NCBI RefSeq assembly: GCF_009730915.1
Contig: NC_052486.1
Coordinates: 22,287,589 to 22,351,588, forward strand
DNA length: 64,000 bases
Origin: Dioscorea cayenensis subsp. rotundata
Taxonomy: Eukaryota; Streptophyta; Magnoliopsida; Dioscoreales; Dioscoreaceae
Direction: 5' to 3'
Every line of letters begins with the position of its first letter. Position 1 is the stretch's first letter. Shown here in pieces: positions 23,613-35,579 of this stretch. Both the position numbers and the translations under genes were made by a program. Below the pieces are notes generated by a model. That model was not told the DNA's origin, did no database searches, and saw only the letters and a list, made by a program, of their open reading frames with translations.

Positions 23613-26330
23613 CAATAATGGAAGGTATACTATATCTCGGGTCCATTTGGAGCACAAACATGTACTCAGTCCCCAGAAATCTAGGTTTCAAAAATGCAAT
23701 AAAAAAATTGATGTGCATGTCAAGAGAAGACTTGAACTAAATGATTGAGCAGATATCAGTTTGAGTAAAAATTTTCATTCTTTAACTGTTGAAAGTGGTG
23801 GATATGAGAATTTGGCATACACAGAAAAAGATTGTCAAAACTACATTGCAAAAGCAAGGCAAATCAAGCTTGGTGTTGGGGATGCTGATGCACTTGGGGA
23901 TTATTCCTCTCGCATGCAACGGAGAAATTCAAATTTTTTTTTTATTTGGTTGATATGGATGACGAGAGCTGATTAAGAAATGTGTTTTGGGTTGATGCAT
24001 TGTCTAGAGCAGCCTATGAATCTTTTGGTGATGTCGTATCCTTTAACACAACATACTCAACAAATAAGTATGATATGCTCTTTGCTCCTTTTTGTTGGAG
24101 TAAACCATCATGGGCAAACCATATTATACAGATGTGGTTTATTGTCAAAGGAGGATACCGAAACTTACATTTTTGTTGTTCCAAACTTGGTTGGAATGTA
24201 TATCGGGGAAGACCCCAAATGCGACAATTACATATCAATGCATGGCTATTCAAGGTGCAATTAGGATGGTTTTTCATAATTCTCATCATCCTTTTTGTCT
24301 TTGGCATATCATGAAAAAAGTCCCTGAGAAGCTTAGAGGACTGACTCACTACAAAGCAATAAAAAAAAATCTTGAAGTATATTGTTTATGAGACAATATA
24401 TGTGCAAGAATTTGAAGACATTTGGTTGAAGATGGTAGAAAATTATAATATTGAAAAGAATGAATGACTGAATTTTTTGTATATAAATCGTCAACGTTGG
24501 GCTCCTATGTATGTTAAGGGTGTTTTTTGGGCAGGAATGTCTACAACTCAAAGAAGTGAGAGTATAAATGCTTTTTTTGATGGCTATGTTGGGCCAACGA
24601 CATCCTTAAAGCAATTTGTAGAGCAATATGATAATGCATTGAAAAGCAAAATTGAGAAGAAGAACAAGGCTGATTTTGCTTCCTTTAACTCAAATTAACT
24701 TCTCATTGCGAAGTGATTGTTGCTTTGAGAAGCAGTTACATGAAGCTTATACAAATGAAATTTTTAAGCTGTTCCAAAATGAGTTAAGAGGAATGTTATT
24801 TTGCAACCTCAGACTTATCAACTCAAATGGACATGTACATGCATTTCAGGTGACAGACATATTCAAAGGGAAAGAATACAGATTCAGAAGGCAAGTGGTG
24901 TTTAATGTTTATTACAATGAAGTTGAGTTTGACATCAAATGTTTATTCCTTTTACTTGAGTTTAGAGGAATTTTCAGTAGACATATATGCAAACTTCTTA
25001 TTGAGAGGAATGTGAAAGAAATTCCATCTCATTATATTTTACCTCAATGGAGAAAGGATATCAAGCAGAGACATACTTATGTGATGAATTGTTATGATGA
25101 CACACAAACTAATGAACAAAATGTGCGGTACACCAAATTGTATTCTCATTTTGCCAAACCTGCTGAAATTGGAGTAGCATCTACGGGAAAATATTTATTC
25201 TTGATGAAATGCATGGATGAAGCAATGGAGAAGCTCATGGTTAATGGTTGGGAGCAAGAACAACCAATACTTTTGAATGAAGTTCATGAGCAAGAATAAC
25301 CAATGTCTTCAACCACAAAGTTCCTAACACCTTTGAAGGTGCGTAGCAAAGGACGACCACCATCCAAAAGAAAGAAGTCAAAAGCTGAAGAATTAATTAC
25401 TAGAAATAAAAAAAAGGTTTTCATTTTTATATCATTTTATTTTTAGTTTTTTTATCCAAATAATGTTAATTATTTTAGAAATCTCAAGCAAAGGGGAATT
25501 TTCAAACCCATAATGAAGCACTAGCAAAATTTTGTATTTGTTATGAACTTGCATAACATTTTAATCTAAAATGTTGGAATACATTCTTTTCTCTCAGGTG
25601 AATTCAAATTCTCTCCCTAATATGCCGAATATGCATGTTGATAGCTCCACAACACAAACTATTGGCATTGATTTTTCTTCAAAGGTAATTTACATTTCAT
25701 GGTTGAAAAAAATTGTTATGATTGTAAGTATATCCCTTTTTAGATCTTTTTTTGTGTGATGATGCATGTTGAAATTTGTTCTTCAGAGTGCTAAAGCCAT
25801 TTGTAATGCTGCTGAATTTGTGGTTCAAAATTTGAAATGAGAATCTACTGATTCCAGATTGTTGTTTAGTGGAAGCTGCTGGATGCATTGAACTTATGTT
25901 GATGATATATCACTCAATTTGTACTTTGTTTGTTAGATTTTGTTGTATTTTGTTTGTTGTAGTTTTTTTGCAGATTTTGAGTGTAGACAATATATCACTC
26001 AGTTTGTTGTTGTTTGTTGTATTTTGATTATTGATGTTATTTGTAGATTTTGAGTGATATTATGCTCTTTTGTAGTTCATGAGAATTTGTATTTTGGTGA
26101 TTGAAGTATCGTAGTTAAAGCTCCGCAGCCGTTTTTTGAACGCTCGATCCAGTCATCCTGGAGAAACTCATGCATACTGAAAATTATCTCTGTTCTTCTC
26201 ATTTGCAGCAATTGATACACTTATGGATTTGTCTCCTGGAAAATGCTTGTAAATTTTGTATCCATTTCTTCCAAACATAAATAATATTTCGATGTTGTTA
26301 TTCTTTGAATTCGTTCAATTTATCATGAAA

Positions 26331-26560
26331 TAATGAGCTTAGATTTCTCCAAAATCGAATATCATTCTGATTTTAAATTGATGAAGCATATGATTGATAA
26401 ACAACAAATATCCTCAATTGAACACAATAACACAGCATGACATAATAATGAGATTAGATTTCTCCAAAATCGAACATCATTCTGATTTTAAATTGATGAA
26501 GCATTTGATTGATAAATAACAAATATCTTCAAATTGAACACAGTAACACAGCATGGCATA
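26331..26560. repeat. Two-copy tandem repeat, 115-bp unit
   Basis: Copies at 26331-26445 and 26446-26560 are nearly identical. Each carries TTAGATTTCTCCAAAATCGA, TTTTAAATTGATGAAGCAT and AACACAGCATG. It lies inside the long-TIR element, 3' of the transposase remnant. Confidence 0.85.
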
Positions 26561-26596
26561 TGCCTTTTTGGGGAAAACATAAACAAAGATCTCAAA

Positions 26597-26780
26597 TCCT
26601 TTAGATACATAAATAAGTGCCGTGGAGAGCGAGGGCTGGTGTGGTGGGGAGGGGTGATTGATAGGAGGGTGCAGATGAGTGCTCAAATCCTTCATAAACA
26701 TAAACAAGTGCCGTGGAGAGCGAGGATTGACGTGGTGGGGCCGGGCGATGGATAGGAGGGTGCAGATTAGTGCTGAGAGG
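26597..26780. repeat. Two-copy tandem repeat, unit about 93 bp
   Basis: Each unit contains AAGTGCCGTGGAGAGCGAGG and then GATAGGAGGGTGCAGAT. The long proline-rich open frames on the minus strand here come from this duplication and are not treated as genes. Confidence 0.75.
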
Positions 26781-27086
26781 GATGACAGTGCTAATTGGGT
26801 CGTCATGGAAGAGGAGGGCAAAGACGGTGGAGGCGAAGAAGTTGGCAAGAAAGAAGAGACATAACACGTCTCTGGAGAAGAAATACATGAAGAAGAAGAA
26901 GAGGAAGAGGAGGGCGGTGGAGGGTTTTATAAAAAAAATAAACAAAAGTAAAGTTGCTGCAAAGTTGCTGCCCCACCACATGCAACAACTTTACTAAATT
27001 ATTTAAAAAAATAAAAAAATGACCTGGGCAACCAGGGCATTCGTGCACCGAATTCTGGAAATGAATTCGATGCATCTATCATTACT

Positions 27087-27118
<32 letters not shown>

Positions 27119-27771
27119 TATTAAGCTAAACATTTACCCATGATTTAGTAATTTATCCAAAATCTATTGTGATTAATTTGGAAATAATACTTTAAATTTT
27201 CTCTTAATATAATATTTTAAATTTTATTAAATTTAATATTTATTTGATAGAGCATAATATTATCAAAATTGAATTTTGAATATATATTAGGAATTATAAT
27301 TAAATTTAAAAAAATTAAATATAATAAAATAAATATAAAAAATAATATCATAGTAATTTATTCTATAAATTATAAGAACATCCTGAAAAATAAGATACTA
27401 TTAAGAAATCAATTGAATATATAAATTAATCAATTAATTTACAAACTTATGAGAATTACTTAATTTATAATTACACTTCAATTCAAAATCTCACCAGATA
27501 TTTATAAAATTTGAAGCTATATAAAATATAAATAGTAGATATATAAAAAAAATTTTAAACAAAAACCAAGATAGTTAAATTTAAGCAAAAAAGGTAGAAT
27601 TATTGTTGAGTCCTAAATAGATGCCAATGAAAATCAATCAACTTGTTATTTTATATAATTCAATTTGTTACATATAATTTTTATGTGATTATATGATTTA
27701 AGATAAACAAATATGTATCAACTTGTAATTTTAAATTTATGGACATGTGTTTAAACATTGTATTGTAATAG

Positions 27772-27773
<2 letters not shown>

Positions 27774-27807
<34 letters not shown>
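27774..27807. repeat. (ATT)n microsatellite
   Basis: A run of about 11 ATT units lies in the AT-rich segment that interrupts the right TIR. Confidence 0.9.
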
Positions 27808-27988
27808 TTATTAATTTGAATAATGGGTAAGCTGGTACCCGCATGTATATCCGTACCCTGCAAATAAGGGTAAAGATATGATTTTTTTTTTTTTTACCCT
27901 GGAGGGTACAATACGGGTATAGGGTAGGGGTTATAGGTACAGATAAGGGTTTTGACATACCTTATCTGTTGCCATCTCTAGCCATTCG

Positions 27989-28855
27989 AGAATAATGTAA
28001 AAATTGAAAAATTAATTTATCAATAGGTGCACAAGTACCTAACTATGCTTGTTATAAAAAAAAAAATAAAATTCAACTATATGCGTGGAAGATTAAGAGT
28101 TTGACTCTCTTGTGTTAATAAAAAAGTGGAGTTGGAATATGTTTACTCTTCTTTCATTTTTACTAATTTTTTTTTAAAAAACTAATAGCCATTTAGGGCA
28201 CTTAAGCATATATGAATTTGTTTGTTTTAGCCATTTTAACTGCTATGGTAGCTGGTGTAATTAAATACGAGGTCTGTATATATGAAATTAGGGTGTGCAT
28301 GATTGTTAAAACAAACAAATTTATATAATTTATAATCCTATATATATATATCTAATTTAAAAATAAAAAAAGGGATAAATAATGGTTTTACAATAATGTT
28401 ATGTTATAAATTAATATTACTGAAAAGACTTCATATATTAAATGGTCATGGATTGAAAAATCTGGTAATAAATATATTTTGAGATATTTGTTTGTGGAAA
28501 AACAGATCACTAAAATTAAAAATATAATATATTATAGTGTTTGTGTTTGCAAAAGTGCCTTTGCTTTGAAAGAGATTTCTATAAATCTCATTGTTTGTGT
28601 GTTTTTTTAAAAAAAGTCATTCAGGCAACAACACTGTTACCATTATGTAAAGCTTATTTATAGGACTTTCATGATCTGAAAAGTATATTGAAAGTACATG
28701 AGTAAACTGTTATTTATTTATTTTTTGTGTGCTTACCCTTTAGCGGTTTAAAGAAAATTCCAATTTCTATAAACACTTATAAGTTTAACTATGTTGATTT
28801 AGCATAATTTTATTTAAATTTTCATTCATATTAATGCATTCTAAACTATACATAT
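27989..28855. other. AT-rich intergenic DNA
   Basis: I see no coding exon or structured repeat here beyond short A/T runs. Confidence 0.5.
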
Positions 28856-28859
28856 AACC

Positions 28860-29032
28860 GATGGCCTTTGAGTCAATTAGTATCAGGTCCCTTACGTAAG
28901 GTGGTCATTTCAGAGAGCACTCGGGATCGAATCTCATGTCTTGTGTAAAGTGAGGGCACATGCGTCAGCGTTGAGCCTTGCTCCCCACACGTCCCTGGGG
29001 TTCTGGTACTTATCGTCTTTCTAAAAAAAACC
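28860..29032 (+). mobile_element. tRNA-derived SINE-like element
   Basis: GATGGCCTTTGAGTCAATTAGTATCAGG resembles a box-A region. GGATCGAATCTC at 28923-28934 resembles box B (GGTTCGAnTCC). The 3' end is TTTCT followed by an A-run. ATACATAT before and ATACAGAT after could be a degraded target-site duplication. Confidence 0.5.
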
Positions 29033-29285
29033 ATACAGATACGGATATATGCACAAAAAAATAAGATTTATGAATCAATACACACAAGTTACCAATAATA
29101 CCACGAATACCCTGATATCATATACTATTTACGGACATAAATATAATTTTCAAATTTTATATACGCAAATACCCTTATGAAAATAGTGCGCGTATTATAT
29201 ATATATATATATATATATTATATTTAGGACTTAAAGGAAAAAAAAAAAAAATACAAAGTTTTGTAATTTGGAGCTTTAGAAAGGG

Positions 29286-29292
29286 TATATAT
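29286..29292 (+). promoter_or_regulatory. TATA box of LCMT1
   Basis: TATATAT lies 94 bases before the LCMT1 start codon. An upstream (TA)n tract at about 29196-29218 makes the choice less certain. Confidence 0.4.
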
Positions 29293-29379
29293 GAAAAAAT
29301 CCATCTCCTTGGAAGGAACAATACTACGCTTCCTTTCTCTCTCTGAGATCATTCTCATCCTCCGCCGGAGCTTGCGACG

Positions 29380-32300
29380 ATGGCCGGAGCCCCTTCCGAT
29401 TTTCACAGCAGCACGGCCGCTGTCCAGGCCACCAACGACGATGCCGCCGCCAGCAAGCTGTACGTATTCATCCATCCCACCATTTGAATGATTTTTCGCT
29501 GAATTCGCATTCTTCGATTCAAATCCCACCAATTTTGGTTAATCTTGTTCTATATCTAATGATCCGAGATTCTATTGCATGGATTTTGAAAATTTCTGCT
29601 AGTGTTCATGAGCGGTGTTTAGGTTTAGTTTTTCGCGCCACACTTTCTTGCAATTCAAGAGCTTGGGATGATCTTGCTGCTGGTTTCTGTTGTTGTTCTT
29701 GTTGTTGTTGTCTCTGTTGTTGTTTCGAGTAATTTAGTTCTTCCAAAATATTTAAAATCAATTACATGCCTTTTTCTCCTCTAATTTAGGTTTGATAAGA
29801 GCTGCAAGCAAGGAAACAATTTGGATTATATTTCATCGGTCGTATAGTTAATCGCGTTACCTAATCCAGCCCAAAAACTCTTTTTGTGAACAAAATCTGA
29901 TTCTCATGAGATAGAGTTAGTCTAGTGAGAATGCGGAGAAAATATGGCTTGAATTTCTGACATCGAACTTGGAGAGAAAGTGCCTCACAAACTCTTATAA
30001 ATGATTGGTTGGTCTACTCAACTGATTTTTAGAGGCATGTTTGTTGAATAGCATAATGAAGAGACCCAAGCAAAAGTTACTGGCAGAGCCCTGACAGATG
30101 TAACCAAAAAATTGTCACTTGGAAAACATAAAAGTTCACATTGTTGTTTATGAATTCTATAGTTAATAGCAGTTATGGTTGTCCTCCATTCTGTTCTATG
30201 TTTAACTTCGTACTTTGAGAAATTGTTCATGTTAAGACGATTTATATTATTTGTCAAGGTCCTGTGTCAGCAAAGGGTACATGAAGGATGAGTATGTCCA
30301 CTTGTTTGTTAGAAGACCGGTAAGGAGATCACCTATAATAAACCGTGGTATGAGTTCTCTACCCTAAAACCTGAATTGTTTATGCTTTTCTTAAGTTTCC
30401 ATTTACAGCAGTGGGATTTCAATTGGTTCTATGAAGGGTACTATGCTCGATGGGCTGCTCTCCACAAGCTGCTTGTTCAATTCCTCAAGCCAGAAGGTCA
30501 TAAAGATGACAATGATTGTGTGAAGAAACAAATATTATCTCTAGGAGCTGGCTTTGATACAACTTATTTTCAGTTGATGGTAAGTTTTACTTTTATCTTA
30601 CTACTGCTTGCAAAGTTGTCCAATATTTTTGCTTCTTCACATCTTTTATATTTCGTGATTCTTATTGTAATAAATTCTTATTGATTATAATAATTTGAAT
30701 CAGGTAATGTATGGGAGCAGATGTATTTTCTATAAGTCGATTAAATCTGACCCCTCTGTTTCCAATCTGATTGCATGTATTATATTTATTTCTGTGTCTG
30801 CAACTGCATTCACATTCAAGTTATTAGTATTTATTTTCTTTGTTTGCAGGACAAGGGGATTGCACCGCATTTATATGTAGAGCTGGACTTCAAGGAGGTG
30901 CAAATATACATGTCTTAAGTTTATTCAGCAATCAATAGCTCATGCTTGGTGCATGAGAGTGCTGTTTTCTGATTTAGGTGAAGAATGTCTGGTCTCTATG
31001 TGAGACTATAAATATCCTGTTTATGATTCTATCGACCTGCCTGGCTTCTTCTTATTTTTTATTTTTCAATTTTGTCTTCCTGATTACCACTGTCGTTGAA
31101 TATTGATTAGATCTTGGTGGTTCTGGTTTTCATTCCCAGCAGTAATAGAGATATCTTTGATTTTTGTCAATATGTGCCAGGTTACCAGTAAGAAGGCAGC
31201 ACTCATAGAACATTGTAGTCAATTGAGGGAAAAAGTTGGACTTGAAGCTCCTATTTCAAGAGGTAATCCTCAATGTTGATTTTTGTAAGATTTCATTTGT
31301 CACAAGTCTTCAGCCTCCCTAGTTTATTTTGAAGCATAATAAGTAATTACACTTGTATAGTAACAAATTTATCACCTCATTGAGTTTTTTCCACCGTGAT
31401 ACCAAGGTGACCAATCAAAGAAACATTTTTCTAGTAAACTCCATAAACGTTTATATCCCTTGAATTGACTACAATACCTCAACGTAGATGTGAACTGATG
31501 AGGATACAGGCAATTCTGGGTCTAGCATTTTCCATTCTCCCAAGGAGTTAGATACCAAGATTTGCTAGGACCCATGGGACAATGCCTCTTTAAGAATGAA
31601 GGAGAATACTTTTGGAAGATGGTGCCATGCATGTTTTAATTGCTTGGAATTTGAAGGATAATTCAACAAGCATAAGACTACCTTTGTTACCCTATTTGTG
31701 CCTCTTCCTAGTTATATTTCTTTGTCTTTTGTTAGCATTGGAATAAACCCTACTATTTTGATCTATTTGGTGATCTGAGTCATTTTCTCTGAGGATCGTT
31801 CTCTCTCATGCTTGAGGCTTGTGTTTTTGCCAGCACCTAAACATTTCTAGGCAATCTTATATGAGCTGAAACTTTGTTTTATTTTCAAATTTTTACGCAA
31901 AATGTATAATATCCTGGTTCTATTGGAAAAAAAAAATTATGATGCACCATTTGTTCAGTGTGCTATGGGCATCCTCGAAGTAACACCAACTTCCCAAGTA
32001 AACAAGCACCATAGAACAGGCCCCTTTCCTCTCCAATCATCTCATCCATCTCTGTCTGTTTGCAATCTCAGCTGCTTAGTTCCCTTCTCCTTTTCTCAGC
32101 TTTCACTTGATCATGATCATCCCCTTCATAAGAAGATAGATTCCAGGGGATAATAAACTGGTCTCTCTGACAATCAACTCCACTGAAGAGCTCATAGGTA
32201 TCATCATCAAGCTTGCAGGAGGAGTTCACCACAATGCCAAAGCTTTTCCGCTGAGCTTTAAGGCTGTAGATGATAATTATTGGGTTCATATAAAATATTC

Positions 32301-35300
32301 GTTTATGATATTCTTGTTGTTATTATTTTCAATGGTTTACTACTTCTCTTTATGTGAAGTTATTCAAATTGTGCTGCTTCTCTACTTAATTATGTTACTG
32401 ATACAGTGTGAATATTTCAGAAAGAGGAGAAGTGATAAGTGACCATTACAAACTGCTTCCTGTTGATTTGCGTGATATATCAAAGTTAGATGCCATCATA
32501 AGTCTAGCAAAGTTGGATCCTAGGTATGTAAACAAAAAATATTGTATTCTATTCATCAGTTATTTCTGTTACCCGCCGGTGATGAACTTTTATTTATTTA
32601 TTTTTCTGATACTAGTAGATTTTAGCTCATGTAATGGGTTTATATATGCTTGGTTATGCTTTTCACCAGCAGGCACCATCTAGTATGTCCTGATACTGTC
32701 ATAAACAGCAATGATTAGCTCAGAATTTTGTTGAAGTATATTGTGCATTAGAGTTTTATGTATTGGGATGACTGATTCTGTTGAAAATGGGAATTGGAAG
32801 TAACTGCTATTATCTCACCAGTCTACCAACATTTATCATCGCGGAATGTGTGTTGATATACTTGGACCCAGATTCAACCAAAGCTATCGTTGGATGGGCT
32901 TCAAAAACATTTTCAACAGCAGTTTTTTTCTTATACGAGCAGGTCTTTTTTCATGGTCTTTGATTTTTTCCCCTTCTTTTATGACTTAATGAACTTACGA
33001 AAAGATTAAACAGATATTTACAATTGTATTTGTTTTTTTTACAGATACATCCCAATGATGCTTTTGGAGAACAAATGATAAGAAATCTTGAGGTATTTGC
33101 ATTCCATTTATGCATTTTGTGGCATCTAATGATATTTACTGATCTATTGTACACTGTTAGAGGAACATCTTACCATCATTAAAACTTCTGTATATCGATA
33201 TTTGCAGCTGCTCATCCGATTTCTTATATTTGGCCTTTATGCTTCTTCTTTATGAATATAACCCTTGGACGTCAATTAGTATAAGGAACAGTTTCTTGAT
33301 TAAAATAGCACAAGGGGTCTTTAATGCATATGAATATTAAATTTGATTTGCAGAGTCGAGGATGCCCTCTTCTAGGAATATATGCCACACCAACTTTAAG
33401 AGATAAGGAAAATCTCTTCCTTGAGCAAGGATGGCAGGTATGCCTCTAAATTCTAGCATCTGGTATCTTAAAGGAAGGATATTGTACCAAACCAGAAGTA
33501 CGGCAACGTGGTGCTGAAAGCCCTCATGTCTTTTATAGCACACCACCTGCTTTTTGTTGAAGCTGTTGAAGCTTTGGGGTTTTAAGTTTGTAGTTCATCA
33601 ATAATATTTTATCCTGTACTCTTTTTTGTTTTAACCATCTTAATTTGACACTAATGCTTTAGAGAGCCGTTGCTTGGGACATGCTGAAGGTGTATAATGA
33701 GTTTATTGCAACACAAGAAAGGCGAAGGTGAGTGCTCTAATGAGTTTATGCCTTCGTGGATACAGTTGGTTACTTTGATATAGTTATGTTATGCATATCC
33801 TCTCAAAGGATAATTGGTTATTGCTATGTTAAAATCACTGGAGGAAAATGTACCAAGAAAAACAAAAAAAAAAAATCACCTCCCATTGTTCCCTTATATT
33901 TTCTGTTCTTTTCTGGCAGTGGACTTGCTTAATCTTGATTGCTAATATCAGAGGGTTTTGATGATAAATTTGCCTTTATTAGATTTCCAGTATTATCTTA
34001 TAAGCTGGCTGCGAAGTCTTCAAGCTTTGTAATTTTGGCAGCACAAATGAGTGCATAGATGACATTTTTGACTTGCAAATTATCACAAACCTCCATAAGT
34101 TGCTACAGATCAGGATCCTTTGGACTTAGCTTTTCACATTTAAATTGCCTATGTTTATGTATATCATTTTACTTTTTGCTACAGGATTGAGCGGCTTGAG
34201 TTGTTTGATGAATTTGAAGAGTGGCATATGATGCAGGTGAGTTTTTCTGCGCTTTGTGGTGAATGCATTTGGGAACAGATTTGGCTTTTTAGAGTGTTTC
34301 TTCTCATGAATTCATAGTCTTGGTTTATATTTAAGAATCTCAAAGTTAAAAGTTTTACTTCCATCTGCATTACTGTGTCATTTGTATTCAATTATTAATT
34401 CTATTTGTCTCTTTCTCTTGCAGGAACATTACTGTGTGGCGTATGCAATTAATGATGACAAGGTTAGTATTAGCTGCTAGTGTCAACTGTAGATGTAAAT
34501 AAACAGAATTTGGTTTCTCAAAACTGGATTTTAGATACCTTTTTTATCTCATCTTTCCTGTTTTTCCTGAAATTTCAATCATATAGACAAATCTGGGACC
34601 ATTCAATTGGGCAGTGTTGTAAAGGTTATTCGATTAATTAGCAGAAGTACCATCTTGACAAACCATCAAAAAGTGTTACGATGGAACTTCTACTTATTAA
34701 TGGACAAACCATCTTAACAAACTCAAATTATCACTGAGTCATTCCCAATTGTGATCTACCATCTAATTTATGACAGAGATAGGTAACACTTCCTTTCAAG
34801 CAAATCAGTTGAAAACTTATTAAATTATCATTGATTTATCCCAAATTGTGACCTGCCATCGGATTTGGCACAAAGATGGACAAATGTTCCTTTCCATTAT
34901 GAATGGAGATTGTGTACCAACTCATTTTAGGTTGTCTGTTTGAACCACATGTCACTCCGGGTGAAGATGTTATGTAGTATCTGTTCAACAGTTTTCCATA
35001 GGAATATGTTGATATAGAATTGATGAAACTAACCAGCTATAGCAGATCTGTTGATTTGAATTAACACCCACCACCAATACTAGGACTCTAAATTGGAGGT
35101 GTCATCAGGGTTAGTCTGCATGGTGTCCTAACCCTAGAAATCACTTTTGTTTGATGAGCTAAACTTTCATAATGCAAATAGTTGTGGGATTATAATCAAA
35201 TTAGAGTGATTGAGGAGGCAGTAGCTGGAAGAATAATTGTGAAATGAAAAGGTACGAAAAGAATGCACAAATGGCAAAAAGTTATGTGCGATGTGATATA

Positions 35301-35579
35301 TAAAATATCACTCAATGGAGAGTGAGGGGTTGCCAATATAATTTGTAAAAGAAAGTTCAAAACTTTAAATTATTAAATATGATAATTATGATAATCATTA
35401 CTTATGTGGGATTCAACGGTAACTTTAACCATTTTCCTGCAAATGATTGTGCCGGAGTTGGCTAAAATTGTTCTGGTTATCACATGCAGGACTTGTTTAA
35501 GGATTTTGGGTTTTCGAACAACCAGCATATCCACAATACATCCTCAGAAATCCACCCTCACAGAGAAGAAGATCATTAA
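29380..35579 (+). CDS. LCMT1: Leucine carboxyl methyltransferase 1 (PP2A C-subunit methylase), 13 exons
   Basis: Exons are 29380-29459, 30259-30347, 30437-30579, 30850-30897, 31181-31262, 32421-32523, 32822-32942, 33045-33092, 33354-33437, 33663-33727, 34185-34236, 34424-34462 and 35490-35579. All junctions are GT-AG and phases match, giving 347 residues, close to the family's usual length. Landmarks are [12 protein letters not shown], the AdoMet-binding [18 protein letters not shown], and [10 protein letters not shown]. The enzyme uses S-adenosylmethionine to methylate the C-terminal leucine of the PP2A catalytic subunit in the cytosol, which controls recruitment of B subunits. The Arabidopsis homologue is SBI1, which affects brassinosteroid receptor signalling. 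All motif residues I checked are present. Confidence 0.95.
34715..34910. repeat. Diverged tandem repeat in LCMT1 intron 12, unit about 95-100 bp
   Basis: Copy 1 (about 34715-34805) and copy 2 (about 34812-34910) share AAATTATCA(C/T)TGA, CCCAAATTGTGA-like text, TGCCATC/TACCATC and a following TTCCTTTC block. The repeat is intronic and non-coding. Confidence 0.55.

Larger units (their letters stand above)
22190..25300 (+). pseudogene. FAR1/FHY3-type MULE transposase, decayed and split by an insertion
   Basis: A FAR1 DNA-binding domain starts near 22196 (P-K-A-G-M-T-L-D-S-K-E-D-V-Y-N-F-Y). It breaks at 22451 and resumes at 23618, because a 1.16-kb element sits between. The transposase core follows at about 23960-24700 and the C-terminal domain with the SWIM region at about 24690-25297. 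Frames change several times and stops interrupt it. The catalytic residues are mutated: the usual F-D-T-T-Y reads F-N-T-T-Y, and the usual I-T-D-Q reads I-T-Y-Q. The Glu in Q-R-S-E-S is kept. SWIM cysteines are lost (S-R-H where C-R-H is usual). An AT-hook-like R-S-K-G-R-P-P-S-K-R-K-K follows the stop. It cannot make an active transposase. Confidence 0.85.
21293..27980 (+). mobile_element. 6.7-kb long-TIR Mutator-like element with FAR1-type transposase remnant
   Basis: The left end TAGAGATTGTAA and the right end, which reads TAGAGATGGCAAC on the minus strand, are inverted. They share inner blocks GGTACGGATATAC, CTTACCCATT and GTGGTGGG(C/G)CA(A/G)CAACTTTGC. The flanks GCCATTTG (21285-21292) and GCCATTCG (27981-27988) look like an 8-bp duplication with one change. 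Inside is a decayed FAR1/MULE transposase. The right TIR is interrupted by about 0.83 kb of AT-rich DNA (roughly 26990-27825). Long TIRs plus a FAR1-type protein favour a Mutator-like element; the 8-bp duplication would also fit hAT. Confidence 0.65.

Noticed and set aside
23488..23718. Minus-strand 76-residue frame
   Set aside because: It spans the insertion boundary and the plus-strand FAR1 codons, so it is a shadow frame.
26477..27075. Proline/serine/histidine-rich minus-strand frames
   Set aside because: They arise from tandem duplications inside a transposon and have no splice support or family.
32408..32683. Plus-strand frame starting at 32408 as a separate gene
   Set aside because: It is LCMT1 exon 6 (32421-32523) read through into its intron.
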